A DNA stretch of 40,000 nucleotides from Strigamia acuminata (Eukaryota; Arthropoda; Chilopoda; Geophilomorpha; Linotaeniidae), in contig CASHSZ010000063.1 in NCBI GenBank assembly GCA_949358305.1, positions 25,001 through 65,000 of the forward strand, in the 5' to 3' direction. This document shows, one piece after another, positions 1 through 9,677 of the stretch. A model generated the notes under the pieces. It was not told where the DNA came from and made no database searches. It saw only the letters and a program-made list of their open reading frames with translations. The first letter of the stretch is position 1. Every line of letters begins with the position of its first letter. Both the position numbers and the translations under genes were made by a program.

Positions 1-145
1 AAACAAACAAACAAACAAACAAACAAACAAATAAACAAATAAAGTAAATTAAAGTAAAGTAAAGTAAAATAAGGTAAAGTAAAGTAAACTCGTAAATGAG
101 CGAGTGTGTGAGTACGGACGATCGAGTTGAGACAAGAGAAAATAC

Positions 146-416
146 CTCTCGCGGCCACTCCAGGCTGTTTGTTTGAGGAAAGAACGCGGGTAAGGAAAAA
201 GAGAAAAAAAAATATAAAAAAAAAGAAATATGCACAAAGTTGGGTGATGGAAATGCCAAAACGTTACCTTCTTCATCCTTTTCCACGCGCTCCCTCCCGC
301 CCTCGTCTCCCTCTTCACGGCCTTCTTATCGCCTCTCTTCTCTTTCGTCTTTCTGGCGCCCTTTTTCTCTTCCGTCCCCTTCTCCGTTCTCACCTCTCCC
401 CCCTCATCATTCGGCT

Positions 417-451
<35 letters not shown>

Positions 452-2518
452 TCCTCATCCTCCTTCTTCTCCTTCTCCGCCATCATCCTCTCTTCCTCCT
501 CTTCTTCCTCTTTCTTCTTCTTCTCCGCAATCACCCTCTTTTCCTCCACTTCTTCCTCCTTTTTCTTCTTCTCCGCCATCACCCTCTTTTCCTCCTCTTC
601 TTCCTCCTTCTTCTTCTCTTCCGCCCTCGCCTTCTTTTCCTCCTCTTTTCTCTTCTTCTTCTCCCTTTTCTCCTTCTTCTTCTTCTTCTTCTCCTCCTTC
701 TCCTCCTCCTCTTTCTTCTTCTTCTCCGCCATCGCCCTCTCTTCCTCCTCTTCTTCCTCTTTCTTCTTCTTCTCCGCCATCGCCCTCTTTTCCTTCTCTT
801 TCGCTAACCACCCACGCATCCAATCACTCCTCTCGTCGGCTTCACTCTCGCTCAGCTCCTCGTCGGCCTCGTCATCGCTCTGCCCGTCGTCGGTGTCACT
901 ACTGTCATCCTCACTCTGCTCCCCCTCGGTCTCTTTCGCGTCTCTCTTTTTCCTACAAAAGAGGTGAAATTGTGAGACATTGCGCGCGACCCGCAAAGAA
1001 CGCGTCAAACTTACACCGGCGACGCGCCCGTGGACTCCGCGGACCGCCGCTCGCTCATCGCCCGACCCGCGGGCCGCGACAAACCCGGTGCCAACGCATT
1101 CGATGGTTGCTGCTGTTGTCGTGGCGAATCTGGCTGGATCTGGAAAGGAGCGAAACGAGCGGCGGACTAAGAAAATAAAATAAAACGAGCGTGGGAATGA
1201 CGATTCTTTCACTCACCGGCGCCGTCGACCGCGACTTCGGACCGCGCAGCATCATCATCGCCGCCTCGAACACCCCAAGTCGTCCGGTCTGCGACCCGGC
1301 CGTTGTTGTCGCCGTCGCCTGCGACTCGAGCGACGCCTGGCTATTCAGGGGCAGCGTGGTGTCCTGCGACTCTTCGTCCTCGTCTTCGCCCGGGGACCGA
1401 GAAAGCTGCGTCACCCGCGAGAAAACGAAATAAACGGGATCGATAAAATAAAATAATTACGCGATAATTCTTTTACTCACCGTCTCGGGTCCCGCGGGCC
1501 GTGGTCGGGGGTCGACCGTCGACGACGACGAGCCCGGCACGACCTGGAAGAAAACAAACGAACAGACAAATATAAGTAAACGAGCGAATTAAAGAAAAAG
1601 GCGGGCGAAAGAAAAGAAAAGAAGGAGTAACTTATGAAACGAGGCGAAACGAAACAGATCCGAGTTGGTCGGATGCGCTCTAACGCTCGTTCTCGGGCGC
1701 TACTTTGACGGCGGACGGGCAAGCGTCGAGGCCTCGGCTCGATTTTTACCGGACTCGAACTTTTTTGTTCGTGCACGTTTCGACCCAAACAAACCAACAA
1801 CAATTTCACTCACCGTCGATGGGGATGGCGGCGGTAGTGGCGAATACGTCGGCGATTGCAGTAGCGGCGACGGTAGTGACGATGACAGCGACGACCGACT
1901 CGCGGACCGTCGCGTGGGCAGCGTGACCTGGAAAGAGGCGGACGAGTTAATAAGATGAAATAATAGTGGGACAAAAATATTTTTTTTTTTTTTTTTTTTT
2001 TTTCTAAACCCACCACCCTGTCGGGTCCTGTCGGACTCGGCACGGGCGCGTTGCCGTCGTCCGGGAAGCGAGGCTGCAACCCTTCGTCGATGGACACGAC
2101 CTGGAAACGAACGAACAAATAAAAAGAAAAAGATAAATAAAAATAAAAGGAAAAATAGAAATAAAAATAAAAATAAGTGGAAAAGTAAGATATAAAGTAA
2201 CGCGTGAAACAAAACGAAACAAATCGAGGCGATTCTTTCACTCGGCGCTACCTTTGGTTCCTCGGTGGTCGACTCGGACGCCGCCGACGTCGTCCGCTGC
2301 AGCCGCGGCATGTCGGGAACCACCGCCTCGTCGTCGATCGTGGCCTGTAAATAAGCGATCGAATTAATTAAATGAATGGATGAATAGATGGTTTACGGAA
2401 CGACTCTTTCACTTACGGGTTTCGCCGCTACAGCCACGGCATCCGTTTCTTCGACCTCGACCTCCGTTCCGATGTTGAGCTCGGTCTCATCGACTATTTT
2501 TTCTTCTTCTTTTTCCAT
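146..2518 (-). CDS. Multi-exon gene for a low-complexity, Lys/Glu-rich coiled-coil protein; 3' end beyond the window
   Basis: I do not recognise the family. Exons by splice signals and phase: 2417-2518, 2252-2344, 2017-2100, 1814-1927, 1481-1543, 1217-1405, 1015-1139, 268-952, and one starting at 164 with a possible donor at 145. Every junction is phase 0 except one phase-2 junction between 1015 and 952, and every internal length agrees with the phase. The ATG at 2518 directly follows an AG acceptor-like site. The first 250 or so residues are Ser/Pro/Glu/Thr-rich and look disordered. Exon 268-952 encodes an acidic Asp/Ser/Glu stretch, then more than 150 residues of Lys/Glu-rich heptad-like sequence with recurring MAEKKKKEEEE blocks, likely a charged single helix or coiled coil. 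At least 485 aa lie in the window. Exon 2252-2344 has a weak donor (GTAGCG). Function unknown. Confidence 0.6.
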
Positions 2519-2996
2519 CTGGTGTCTACGCGGGAGAAGAAAAATTAAATAAATAAATAATTAAATAAATAAAACAAACGAACAACGTGAAAATGTGAAA
2601 ATAAATTGAGTGACAAGCGACGATAAACCGGGAACGAGGGATCGAAGATGGGGCGACAGAACACGTCGCGCGAAATCCGCGAGCGGGACACCGAGCCCGC
2701 TACCCCGGCCGTTTGCGTCTCGTTATTTTATTTCATTTTATTTTTATTTATTTTTATTAATTAATTAATTAATTAATTAATTAATTAATTGATCAGTTAG
2801 TTAATTAAAACTAATTAAAAAGAAAAAAAAGTTGAAATGAAGCTGTTCCCGCGATCAAGTTTTCTCGCCGCCATGAGCGACGCGACCGAAACGCGACCAA
2901 ACGAATTTGCACGCCGTATTGGCGTACGCTGTTCCGCGTGTACGGGTGCATACGTGTGGTCGCGATCGTGGTTAATAGACCAATTTGTTTACTCAC
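2519..2996. other. Intergenic stretch, AT-rich
   Basis: No coding sequence supported. It holds a TTAA/ATTA tetranucleotide run at about 2752-2792 and the presumed 5' region of the minus-strand gene that starts at 2518. Confidence 0.5.
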
Positions 2997-3113
2997 TCGA
3001 CAATCGACAGGCAATTGATAAACGTTGTTGGTGCCAAACAATCGCGCGCTAGGGTGCACCGTGGATAAACAAACCCGTGTGACATCTGGTGACAAGTCCG
3101 CGAACAATTTCAT
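2997..3113 (-). CDS. Orphan exon with a K-x-F-A...P-D-V-T motif
   Basis: A 39-codon minus-strand block from ATG at 3113 ends at a good GTGAGT donor in phase 0. Its start reads MKLFADLSPDVTR. This resembles the translated block upstream of the zinc-finger genes at 6985-7105 (KWFASSTPDVTT) and 4672-4771. I see no convincing acceptor for a following exon, so this may be a stranded first exon, or a gene remnant related to those two loci. Confidence 0.3.
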
Positions 3114-3332
3114 TTCATTTCTAACCTACAAGTAGGCGGTTTAATCAAACCAACCATCGGTTTATATTTAAAAAAAAACAAAACAAACAAGAGAAAAAAA
3201 TAAAATAAAATAAAATAAAATAAAATAAAATAAAAGGAGTCGGCGTCAAAGGAAACCGTGGTAGCGGCGCCAACGGGACGAATCCGATCTATCAATAAGA
3301 CGGGCGACCCGGCGCTGGCCGAGGAGGCGCGC

Positions 3333-3376
<44 letters not shown>

Positions 3377-3590
3377 GCTTGTCTGTCTCGTTTCGAAGTT
3401 GACGGATATGTTGGTCGATTTCTTTTGTTTTATCATCTATTTTGTTGTTCATTCCCTCTCTTACACGGTCGCGCCGAAACGTAACGACACCACCGCCCCT
3501 CGTTACGTCGTTCCCGGCAGCCGTCGCTCGCCCGACGCGCCCTCGCGCGCTCCCGTGTCCCCCGCACGCGCCTAAACGCGGTCACGTCGC
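3114..3590. repeat. Non-coding, simple repeats (AAAAT)n and (CTGT)n
   Basis: It contains an AAAAT run at about 3197-3234 and a CTGT tetranucleotide run at 3334-3377. Open frames on both strands here are made by the repeats and by Arg/Ser-rich GC sequence without recognisable content. Confidence 0.6.
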
Positions 3591-3725
3591 AGAAGCGCGC
3601 CGATCCAGTGCCCTGATCAAAGACGTTTTGTTTCGATTTTATCGTCGCTGCGTGAGGAGAAGACAAAGACGACGACGACGACGACGACGAAGTTCGGAAA
3701 GAGAGTCGAGAGGCTGACGAGGAAG

Positions 3726-3887
3726 ATGCGGGAGAAGACAAAAGTGGTCGCGTTGAAGTTGAACTTGACGAGGAAGAGGCTCGGGGGCCCGGGGACCGAC
3801 CTGTACGAGTTGGGAGCGGATGAGTTGGAGACGGTGGACGACAAGGACGAGTCGTTTGTTTGTAATAATAACGATGTAATGATGTAA
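3726..3887 (+). CDS. Possible C-terminal exon of an unknown protein
   Basis: From ATG 3726 a 53-codon frame ends at TAA 3885-3887, with a protein-like end (DLYELGADELETVDDKDESF). The frame is open upstream to about 3590 through a (ACG)n Thr run, and an AG at about 3590 could be an acceptor. The other two frames are Asp/Glu-rich and Arg-rich and also open for part of the way, so frame choice is uncertain. No family recognised. It could be a remnant or chance. Confidence 0.25.
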   Translation: MREKTKVVALKLNLTRKRLGGPGTDLYELGADELETVDDKDESFVCNNNDVMM

Positions 3888-4018
3888 TAATAATAATAAT
3901 AACAACAAAAACAACAACAACAACAATTACAATGGTTAATGTGGATTTATTTATTTTTTTTTTATTTTATTTATTTTTTTTTTTTATATATTTGAGACAA
4001 TACAATAAAAGAAAAAGA

Positions 4019-4519
4019 TCAAATTAACGAAATCCTGTGCGCCTCCGTCCAATGGCCAATCAGGTTGTCTGGAGAGGGTGTCTCCGCACAAAACGGACAG
4101 CGTCTGCCGCGTTGGTGCACCTGCCCCAATATCTAAAAGAGGGGGGGGGAAGGGAGGAAGAAACGAATTAGTTGGTTGGTTAACTAGACGAAGGAGTTAA
4201 ATGCTCACCAACGCTAGATGAGCGGGCTCGCGCGAATACATTCGTAGCAATCCCCGGATGGCCTCGTCCGCACCTTCACGGATGTCGTGTCGCTGTCGCC
4301 AGTGGCGGAAGATGTCCATGTAAAAGTAGCCGTCCGGGTCTGAAATAAATAAGAAAAATAAAAATAAAATAAAATAAAAGAAAATGAAAAAATAAAAAGA
4401 AAATGGACGACTAATAAGTAGATAAATAGATGTTTCTCACCGTTTGGGTGCTCGCCGCACAAAACGCAGTAATACGACCTACCGCCCTCTTCTCTGTGTG
4501 GTGCTGGTGCTCCGTTCAT
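4019..4519 (-). CDS. Small double-zinc-finger protein, copy 1
   Basis: Three exons (4441-4519, 4209-4339, 4019-4132; phases 1 then 0) give a 107-aa protein. Finger 1 has Cys18, Cys21, His39 and His44, split by intron 1. A 26-residue helical-looking linker with a Leu-Leu-Arg core leads to intron 2. Finger 2 has Cys82, Cys85, His97 and His102 within CPFC...GHWTEAH. Both have the C-x2-C...H-W-x3-H form, seen directly; zinc binding and nucleic-acid or protein binding are inferred from that pattern. Its paralog lies at 6391-6908, and the same pair of fingers with the same phase-0 intron occurs in the gene at 28430-31925. A conserved exon-like block lies upstream at 4672-4771. The 5' acceptor seen in the paralog (CACACAG) is CACACGG here. 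Family unknown. Confidence 0.65.
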
Positions 4520-4610
4520 CTTTCTTTCTTCCGTGTGGGAGACGAATAAAGAATTAATTAATTAATTGAAAATAAATTGGAAAGGGAGATCACACAAAGC
4601 ATCAAACTTA

Positions 4611-4613
4611 CTC

Positions 4614-4672
<59 letters not shown>
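4611..4672. repeat. (ACTT)n microsatellite over a splice-donor position
   Basis: About fifteen tandem ACTT units. Read on the minus strand they are GTAAGTAAGTAA..., so the run begins exactly where the paralogous locus at 6984 has a single GTAAGT donor. Confidence 0.8.
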
Positions 4673-4771
4673 AACGAAGACGATGTGGCGACGGGGACCG
4701 GGCGGATGATGAAACGCGCACTTGATCCACGTTGTCGTGACACTTGATGTCGAGACCGCAAACCATTTCGT
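4672..4771 (-). other. Conserved exon-like block upstream of zinc-finger copy 1
   Basis: It aligns with 6985-7105 in front of the paralog, and both abut a GTAAGT donor on the minus strand. It translates as KWFAVSTSSVTT... in one frame and MVCGLDIKCHD... in another. Neither frame joins the downstream ATG cleanly, so it may be a 5' UTR exon or a coding exon with an unseen junction. Confidence 0.35.
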
Positions 4772-4908
4772 CTGGACTACGGAGCGCCCGGAGATGCGCT
4801 GTACCGCGCTCGGTACAACGAGGAATTGTACGCGGGCGCGTGTGTGCAAAACATGCGGTCGATTAGCGACGTTCCCTCCGATATGCACTCGCCGAGTGAA
4901 CGGGGTCG

Positions 4909-4968
4909 GCATCCCACGCCGAGAGAACCGTGCCGGAGAAAGAAAGTTGGAGTCGAAGCCAGCAAACG
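4909..4968 (+). pseudogene. Extra fragment of ribosomal protein S23 (uS12)
   Basis: A second copy of the central S23 segment, matching 5085-5137. In translation it gives the AEGTVPEK part and then the same frame break. It lies directly upstream of the 5' part of the longer fragment, so the order of S23 segments is scrambled. Confidence 0.55.
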
Positions 4969-4977
4969 AGACTACCG

Positions 4978-5394
4978 GGAAACATCACGACCATCGTTGC
5001 GAACAACGTTGGCACGACAAAGACTTTAAAAAGACAGGCACGCTCGGGCACCCGGTGGAAGGCGAATCCTCTCGATGGCGCGTCCCATGCCGAGGGAACC
5101 GTGCCGGAGAAAGAAAGTTGGAGTCGAAGCCAGGCGGCCGAATTCCGCCACCCGGAAGTGCGTTCGTGTCCAGTTGATCGGGGACGGAAAGAAGATCGTG
5201 GCTTGCGCGCCCAGAGACGGATGTTTGTTTGAATTTTAACGAGATGGAAAACGACGGAGTTTTGGTTGCCGGATTCGGTCGTAGCGGGGCACGCCGTTGG
5301 TGATGTTCCCGGCGCGCGATTCAAAGTGGTCAAAGTCGCTAATGTTTCGTTGTTGGCTTTGTACGGGGAGAAAAAGGAAAGACCGAGGTCTTAA
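4978..5394 (+). pseudogene. Frameshifted ribosomal protein S23 (uS12) pseudogene
   Basis: Pieces in different frames read as eukaryotic S23 in order: [11 protein letters not shown], then [15 protein letters not shown], then [20 protein letters not shown], then LVAGFGRSG, then [20 protein letters not shown] and [14 protein letters not shown], with stop TAA at 5392-5394. S23 is a small-subunit protein of the decoding centre. At least three frame changes and no start codon in frame make this a pseudogene. The C-terminus fits the animal type (established knowledge of the family). There is no poly(A) tract after the stop; a T-rich run follows instead. Parts of a second copy lie inverted at 5672-5780 and 6040-6190. 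Confidence 0.85.
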
Positions 5395-5671
5395 AATGTG
5401 TTTGTTTTTTTTTTTTGTTTGTTTGCTTGTTTAGTGGCAAATTTGAATTCGATCGAGTTTCAAAAATAAATCGATCGAAACGTTAAAAACGAGACTTTAA
5501 CGTAGAATTTCTCATTCGTTTTAATGGCGGCAACGACTTTTTGATCGGACGACACTATCGTTTATTACAAACAAACAACGGGGTGGCGAGTAAACCGAGT
5601 GACTTCGGGCGCCGCGTTAGCATCCAAGAAACAATTAGCTCACCCGCGTGTTCGTCATCTTTGCTCGCCGC
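5395..5671. other. Non-coding spacer between S23 fragments
   Basis: T-rich stretch (5407-5435), then unrecognised sequence. No feature supported. Confidence 0.4.
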
Positions 5672-5780
5672 CGAGAGGATTTGCCTTCCATCGGGTGCCC
5701 GAGCGTGTCTGTCTTTTTCGAAGTCTTCGTCGCGCCAAACGTTGTTCGCGACGATGATCACGATGTTTCCTCGCAGTTCG
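5672..5780 (-). pseudogene. Inverted 5' fragment of the S23 pseudogene
   Basis: The reverse complement matches about 4978-5080: the REQR..., KANPL and following region, with small indels that break the frame. It is separated from the 3' fragment at 6040-6190 and lies in the wrong order relative to it, so it is a rearranged remnant. Confidence 0.65.
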
Positions 5781-6039
5781 CCGACCTCGCGGTTTACCCG
5801 CTTCGCTCGTTGGATACGGAAGGTCGATCGGTTTATTTTTGAATTTTGGTCGCCGAGTTCGAATTTGCCGCCGAATTTGTTCGCGCGGTCTCTCGCCGTA
5901 ATATGTTTTGTTTCTTTTTTTTTTTCTTTCTTGATTTTCTGTTTAATTTTTATTTATTTATTTATTTATTTATTTTTTTATTTATTAATTAATTAATTTA
6001 TTTTTTTTTTTTACGAACCAAAAAAAAAAAAAACACATT
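5781..6039. other. AT-rich spacer with (ATTT)n
   Basis: ATTT repeats at about 5947-5985, then poly-T and poly-A runs to 6032. No gene seen. Confidence 0.5.
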
Positions 6040-6190
6040 TTAAGACCTCGGTCTTTCCTTTTTCTCCCCGTACAAAGCCAACAACGAAACATTTGCGACT
6101 TTGGCCACTTTGAATCGCGCGCCGGGAACATCACCAATGGCGTGCCCCGCTACAACCGAATCCGGCAACCAAAACTCCGTCGTCCGCCTC
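6040..6190 (-). pseudogene. Inverted 3' fragment of the S23 pseudogene
   Basis: The reverse complement of this segment is nearly identical to 5246-5394 and reads LVAGFGCSG, a frame break, then [17 protein letters not shown] and ERPRS with TAA at 6042-6040. It carries the same frame break at the GGGGCACGCC site as the plus-strand copy, so both descend from one already broken copy, or were duplicated after the break. Confidence 0.8.
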
Positions 6191-6390
6191 GTTAAATAAC
6201 AACTACGATTAATGTGGATTTTTTTTTATTTTTATTTTTATTTTTATTCTTATTTTTTTTATTTTTAATTAATTAAAACAAATAAAAAGAAATGAAGAAG
6301 AAGTCATACAATACAAAAAAAAACAAAAAAACAAAAAAACAAAAAAAGGTCAAATAAAATCGAATGCACGGTCCACCGATGCTGTCTCCG

Positions 6391-6908
6391 TCATCCCTGG
6401 TGGGCGGTCGGTGCTTGAAATCTATGCGCTTCCACCCAATGGGTAGAGAGATCCTCGAAAAAGGGTGTTTCCGCGCAAAACGGACAGCGTCCGTCGTTGT
6501 GTCGGTACACCCGTCTCAGTGCCTTGAAAAAAAAATAAAAAATAAAAAAAAATAAATTAGTTGACTAGTTAACTCGGCGAAGAAACTAAAAGCTCACCAA
6601 TGCCAAACGAACGGGGTCGCGCGAATGGATTCGTAGCAGCCCTCGGGTGGAATCGTCCGCATCTCCGCCGATGTTATGGTACCGTCGCCAGTGACGAAAG
6701 GCATCTTTACAGAAAACACCGTTCGGTTCTGAAACGAGAAAAAATTAAAATCAAATAAAATATACATAATTAAAAAATAAATAAATAAATAAATTGAACA
6801 ACTGATAAGTAAATAAATGGATGTTTGTTTCTTACTGTCGGGGTATTTACCGCAGCACAAAGCGCAGTAATGTGACTTGTCGCCCTCTGCATGCTGCGCT
6901 CCTTCCAT
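6391..6908 (-). CDS. Small double-zinc-finger protein, copy 2
   Basis: Three exons (6836-6908, 6598-6728, 6391-6522) give 111 aa; exon 2 has exactly the same length (131 bases) and phases as in copy 1. Finger 1 has Cys15, Cys18, His37 and His42. A 26-residue linker ends at the phase-0 intron. Finger 2 has Cys81, Cys84, His96 and His101 within CPFC...THWVEAH. A GTAAGT donor at 6984-6979 and a CACACAG acceptor at about 6917-6923 suggest an intron in the 5' UTR. The protein is clearly paralogous to copy 1, yet both frames are open with all eight zinc ligands kept, which argues that both genes are or recently were functional. Acceptor of exon 3 is TTCAAG, weaker than usual. Function unknown. Confidence 0.65.
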
Positions 6909-6984
6909 CTTTCTTCTGTGTGGGAGACGAGTAGAGAATTGAAAATAAATTGGAGAGAGAAACCACACAAAACACCAAACTTAC

Positions 6985-7105
6985 CAACGGAGACGAAGTG
7001 CCGATGAAAACCGGGAGGAAAATGAAACACTCGCGCGATATACGCTGTCGGACCAACGTGCGCGTTTGTCGTGACATCTGGTGTCGAGCTCGCAAACCAT
7101 TTCGT
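6985..7105 (-). other. Conserved exon-like block upstream of zinc-finger copy 2
   Basis: Ends at a GTAAGT donor. In one frame it reads KWFASSTPDVTT then FHFPPGFHRHF, similar in spacing to 4672-4771. It could be a 5' exon of the gene at 6391-6908, coding or not. Confidence 0.35.
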
Positions 7106-7201
7106 GGCCGCGCGAGTCGAGGCCGTCGACTTCGAGTGGTAGCCGAGACCGTAAATGAATTCGCTTTTACCGCGACGAATCTCGCGCGACCGCGACTCCG
7201 C

Positions 7202-7678
7202 AAAAATACCGTATATGGCCCGTAACGGCCCGCCGACGGTCCCGTAACGGTCCCGTCACGACCCCGTCAACGGCTTGTACGGGCCGTGATGGGGTCGTGA
7301 CGGGACCGTCGGCGGCCCGTTAACGGACCGTGCGGGCCGTTACGGGATCGTGACGGTCCCGTCACGATCCCGTCAACGGCTTGTACGGGCCGTTACGAGA
7401 TCGTGACGGTCCCGTTGGCGGCTCGTTAACGGCCCGTACAAGCCGTTGACGGGATCGTGACGGTCCCGTCACGATCCCGTAACGGCTCGCACGGGCCGTT
7501 AACGGGCCGCCGACGGTCCCGTGACGGTCCCGTAACGGCCTTCGTTCCCGGACTTCGGCTCGCCGACGGCCCGTACGACCTCATGCGGGCCGTTAACGGC
7601 CCGTTAACGGGCCGCCGACGGTCCCGTCACGATCCCGTAACGGCCCGTCATGATCCCGTAACGGGCTGAAAACGGGAA
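7202..7678. repeat. Short array of the CCGTTAACGG-type satellite
   Basis: Diverged units of the same GC-rich palindromic repeat that fills 12.3-15.2 and 17.1-20.3 kb: alternating CGGCCCGT, GTTAACGG and CGGTCCCGTCACGATCCCGT blocks. It lacks the 97-bp unique core found in the large arrays. Open frames inside (Arg/Pro/Gly) are repeat artefacts. Confidence 0.85.
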
Positions 7679-8068
7679 AACTGAGGGAGTCGGGTGCGAG
7701 ACCACGTGACCCGGAGTGTGGTTTTTGGGGGCGAGGGCCGTCCTCCGACCGCGCCGTGACGCGCCCCGAGTCGGATCAAGAGTCACGGCGCGTCGCGGCG
7801 CTTTCGGAGCACGCGACCCGATCCCCCCCCTCCCTCCCGTCACAAAAACCACGTTTTAGCGAAACCCTTGACCGGTCACAAAACCCACCGAACACCGAAA
7901 AGCAACGAACAAAACGCGCTCGGTCGCACGAACTACTCGGCCAAAACAACATCCGCAAATTCCGCATCGCAGTCGCGATCAACGAAACAACGTATAGGCC
8001 GCCGTAATGTTAAAAAGCGGGACCCTTTCGCCCCCGACAAAATCCGCACACATACCCCAAGGTTAAAC
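7679..8068. repeat. Satellite-flank repeat, ends at TTAA
   Basis: 7679-7795 matches 15180-15300 and, inverted, 12180-12270 and 16960-17070. 7780-8068 matches 15733-16142. The shared sequence stops at GGTTAA, after which this copy continues into the transposase remnant and the other into unrelated sequence. Confidence 0.8.
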
Positions 8069-8111
8069 GAGCGTTTCATTCGCCCATTTATCCGTCGGTC
8101 TCTTCTAGGCC

Positions 8112-8279
8112 ATGGCGGACGGTTTTCCCAAAACTGACGCGGACGCGCGTGTGTGGGTCGCCACGACAACATCGCCCTCTTCCTTCTCGCTTCGACGGAC
8201 GACTGTGTGTGTTCGCTCAATCCGCGACGTCTTCACGACCGAACACGTGTCAATTTTGGACAGCCGACTGGCCGATTAA
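8112..8279 (+). pseudogene. Internally deleted piggyBac-type transposase remnant
   Basis: The first 21 codons (MADGFPKTDADARVWVATTT) match the start of the transposase at 34594 (MTDGFPKTDAGARVWVAATT), and the upstream bases match from about 8069. After about 8175 the sequence jumps to the counterpart of the region just after the transposase stop: the CCGCGACGT segment at about 8223 matches 37016. So about 2.4 kb, including all catalytic exons, is missing relative to the other copy. A frame of 55 codons remains, ending TAA at 8279, but it has no transposase domain. Confidence 0.75.
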
Positions 8280-8341
8280 TTCTGTTTCGTTTTATTTTAT
8301 TATATTTTATTGTATTTTATTTCATTTTTCCATTTTTATTA

Positions 8342-8391
<50 letters not shown>

Positions 8392-8547
8392 TAACAACAA
8401 CAAAAACAAAGGCGATGACGACGTATTGTCGGTGCCAACGAGGAAAAAAAAAAAAAAAAACAAAAAAAAAAAAGAAGAAGAATTGAAAACAAATGAAACA
8501 GGGATAAATAAAAACGAACGAATTAACTAATTAATTAATCGATCAAT
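8280..8547. other. AT-rich spacer, 3' region shared with 37080-37340
   Basis: (TTA)n at 8337-8388 and A-rich sequence; the GATGACGACGTATTG block at about 8413 also occurs at 37206, in the same relative place between transposase and coiled-coil gene. Confidence 0.6.
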
Positions 8548-9638
8548 TTATTGGTCCACCGGTCGATCGGTCGCGTCGGGGCGCGTTGGAGCGATGGCCC
8601 GGTGCTCGCGGTACCCACTCGTCGTGGCCGTGGCCGCGTCCATCGCCTCGTCCGACTCGGATCGCTCTCGGGTTTCGGTCGGTCCTTCGGCAACGACAAT
8701 GGTGGCTGGCGGTTGGTCGTCGGGCTCTCGGGTCGGCGAGTGACTCAACTGGGGACAAGTAAAGTAAAGTAAAGTAAAGTAAAGTAAAGTAAAATAAAAC
8801 AAAGTAAATGGAAAATAAATTGGCCGGGGTGGGACGGTGTCTAATCGAAATCGAGTTTGACCCCGTGCGCCGTGAAATGGGAAGGGGGGAAAGAGAGAGA
8901 GACAGAGACAGACAGACACTCACGTGTTCTTGTCTCGGGCGCTTCTCGAGATCCAACGCCTTTTTTTTTAAGTCCTCCACCTCCACGTCATGAGCCGACT
9001 CCGACTCCGGCTCCGACTCGAGTGGTCGTCGTTGTTGTTGCTGCCACTGCTGCCACTGCTGCTCTCGCTCCCGCTCCCACTGCTGCTCCGACTGCTCCAG
9101 CTCCAATCGCTCCCGCTCCAATCCCTCCCACTCTCGCTGCTCCCGCTCTCGTTGCTCCCGCTCCTGTCGACGCCACGCCCGCCGATAGACCGCGCTTTCT
9201 CGGTCCAACTGTTCGAGACGCAAATGGATTTGGCGCTGGTGGGACACCTCTTGTAGTCTCAACCGCTCATCAAGTTCTCTCTTCTTCGCCTCCAACCGTC
9301 TTCGCATCTCTCGCTTGAACCTCTCCAACTCGTCGTCCGTGGTTCGACGCAGTTGTCGTTGCTCCTCTCCCAGCTGGTTTCCCAGCGCCCACAGGAGCCG
9401 CGCGGTCGACGGCGGCTCTTCCTCCCCCTCCTCTCCTTCCTTCTTTTCGAACGGCAGCTCGAATTCGACCGCCCCAGTCTAGAGAGAACGAAGGAACGAA
9501 CGAATGAACAAAAATATTGCGCCGGGTAACGCGGGGCAACGCGAAAATTTTTACTCACTTCGACCTCGAGTTTGACTCCTCGTTTAACGTCGCGCAACAT
9601 GGCGGCGTCGATCTCGGTTAGGTCTTCGTCGTCGTTGT

Positions 9639-9677
<39 letters not shown>

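Noticed and set aside
127-1178. Long plus-strand frames rich in Leu or Ser/Pro
   Set aside because: They are the antisense of the Lys/Glu-rich exon at 268-952; that exon has phased splice sites on the minus strand, and the plus-strand frames have none.
1665-1770. Extra exon of the first gene
   Set aside because: A GTAGCGCC-type donor is visible, but no acceptor with a pyrimidine tract lies upstream in phase.
2811-3052. Plus-strand frame starting MKLFPRSS
   Set aside because: No splice sites or recognisable content; it overlaps the minus-strand block with the shared motif.
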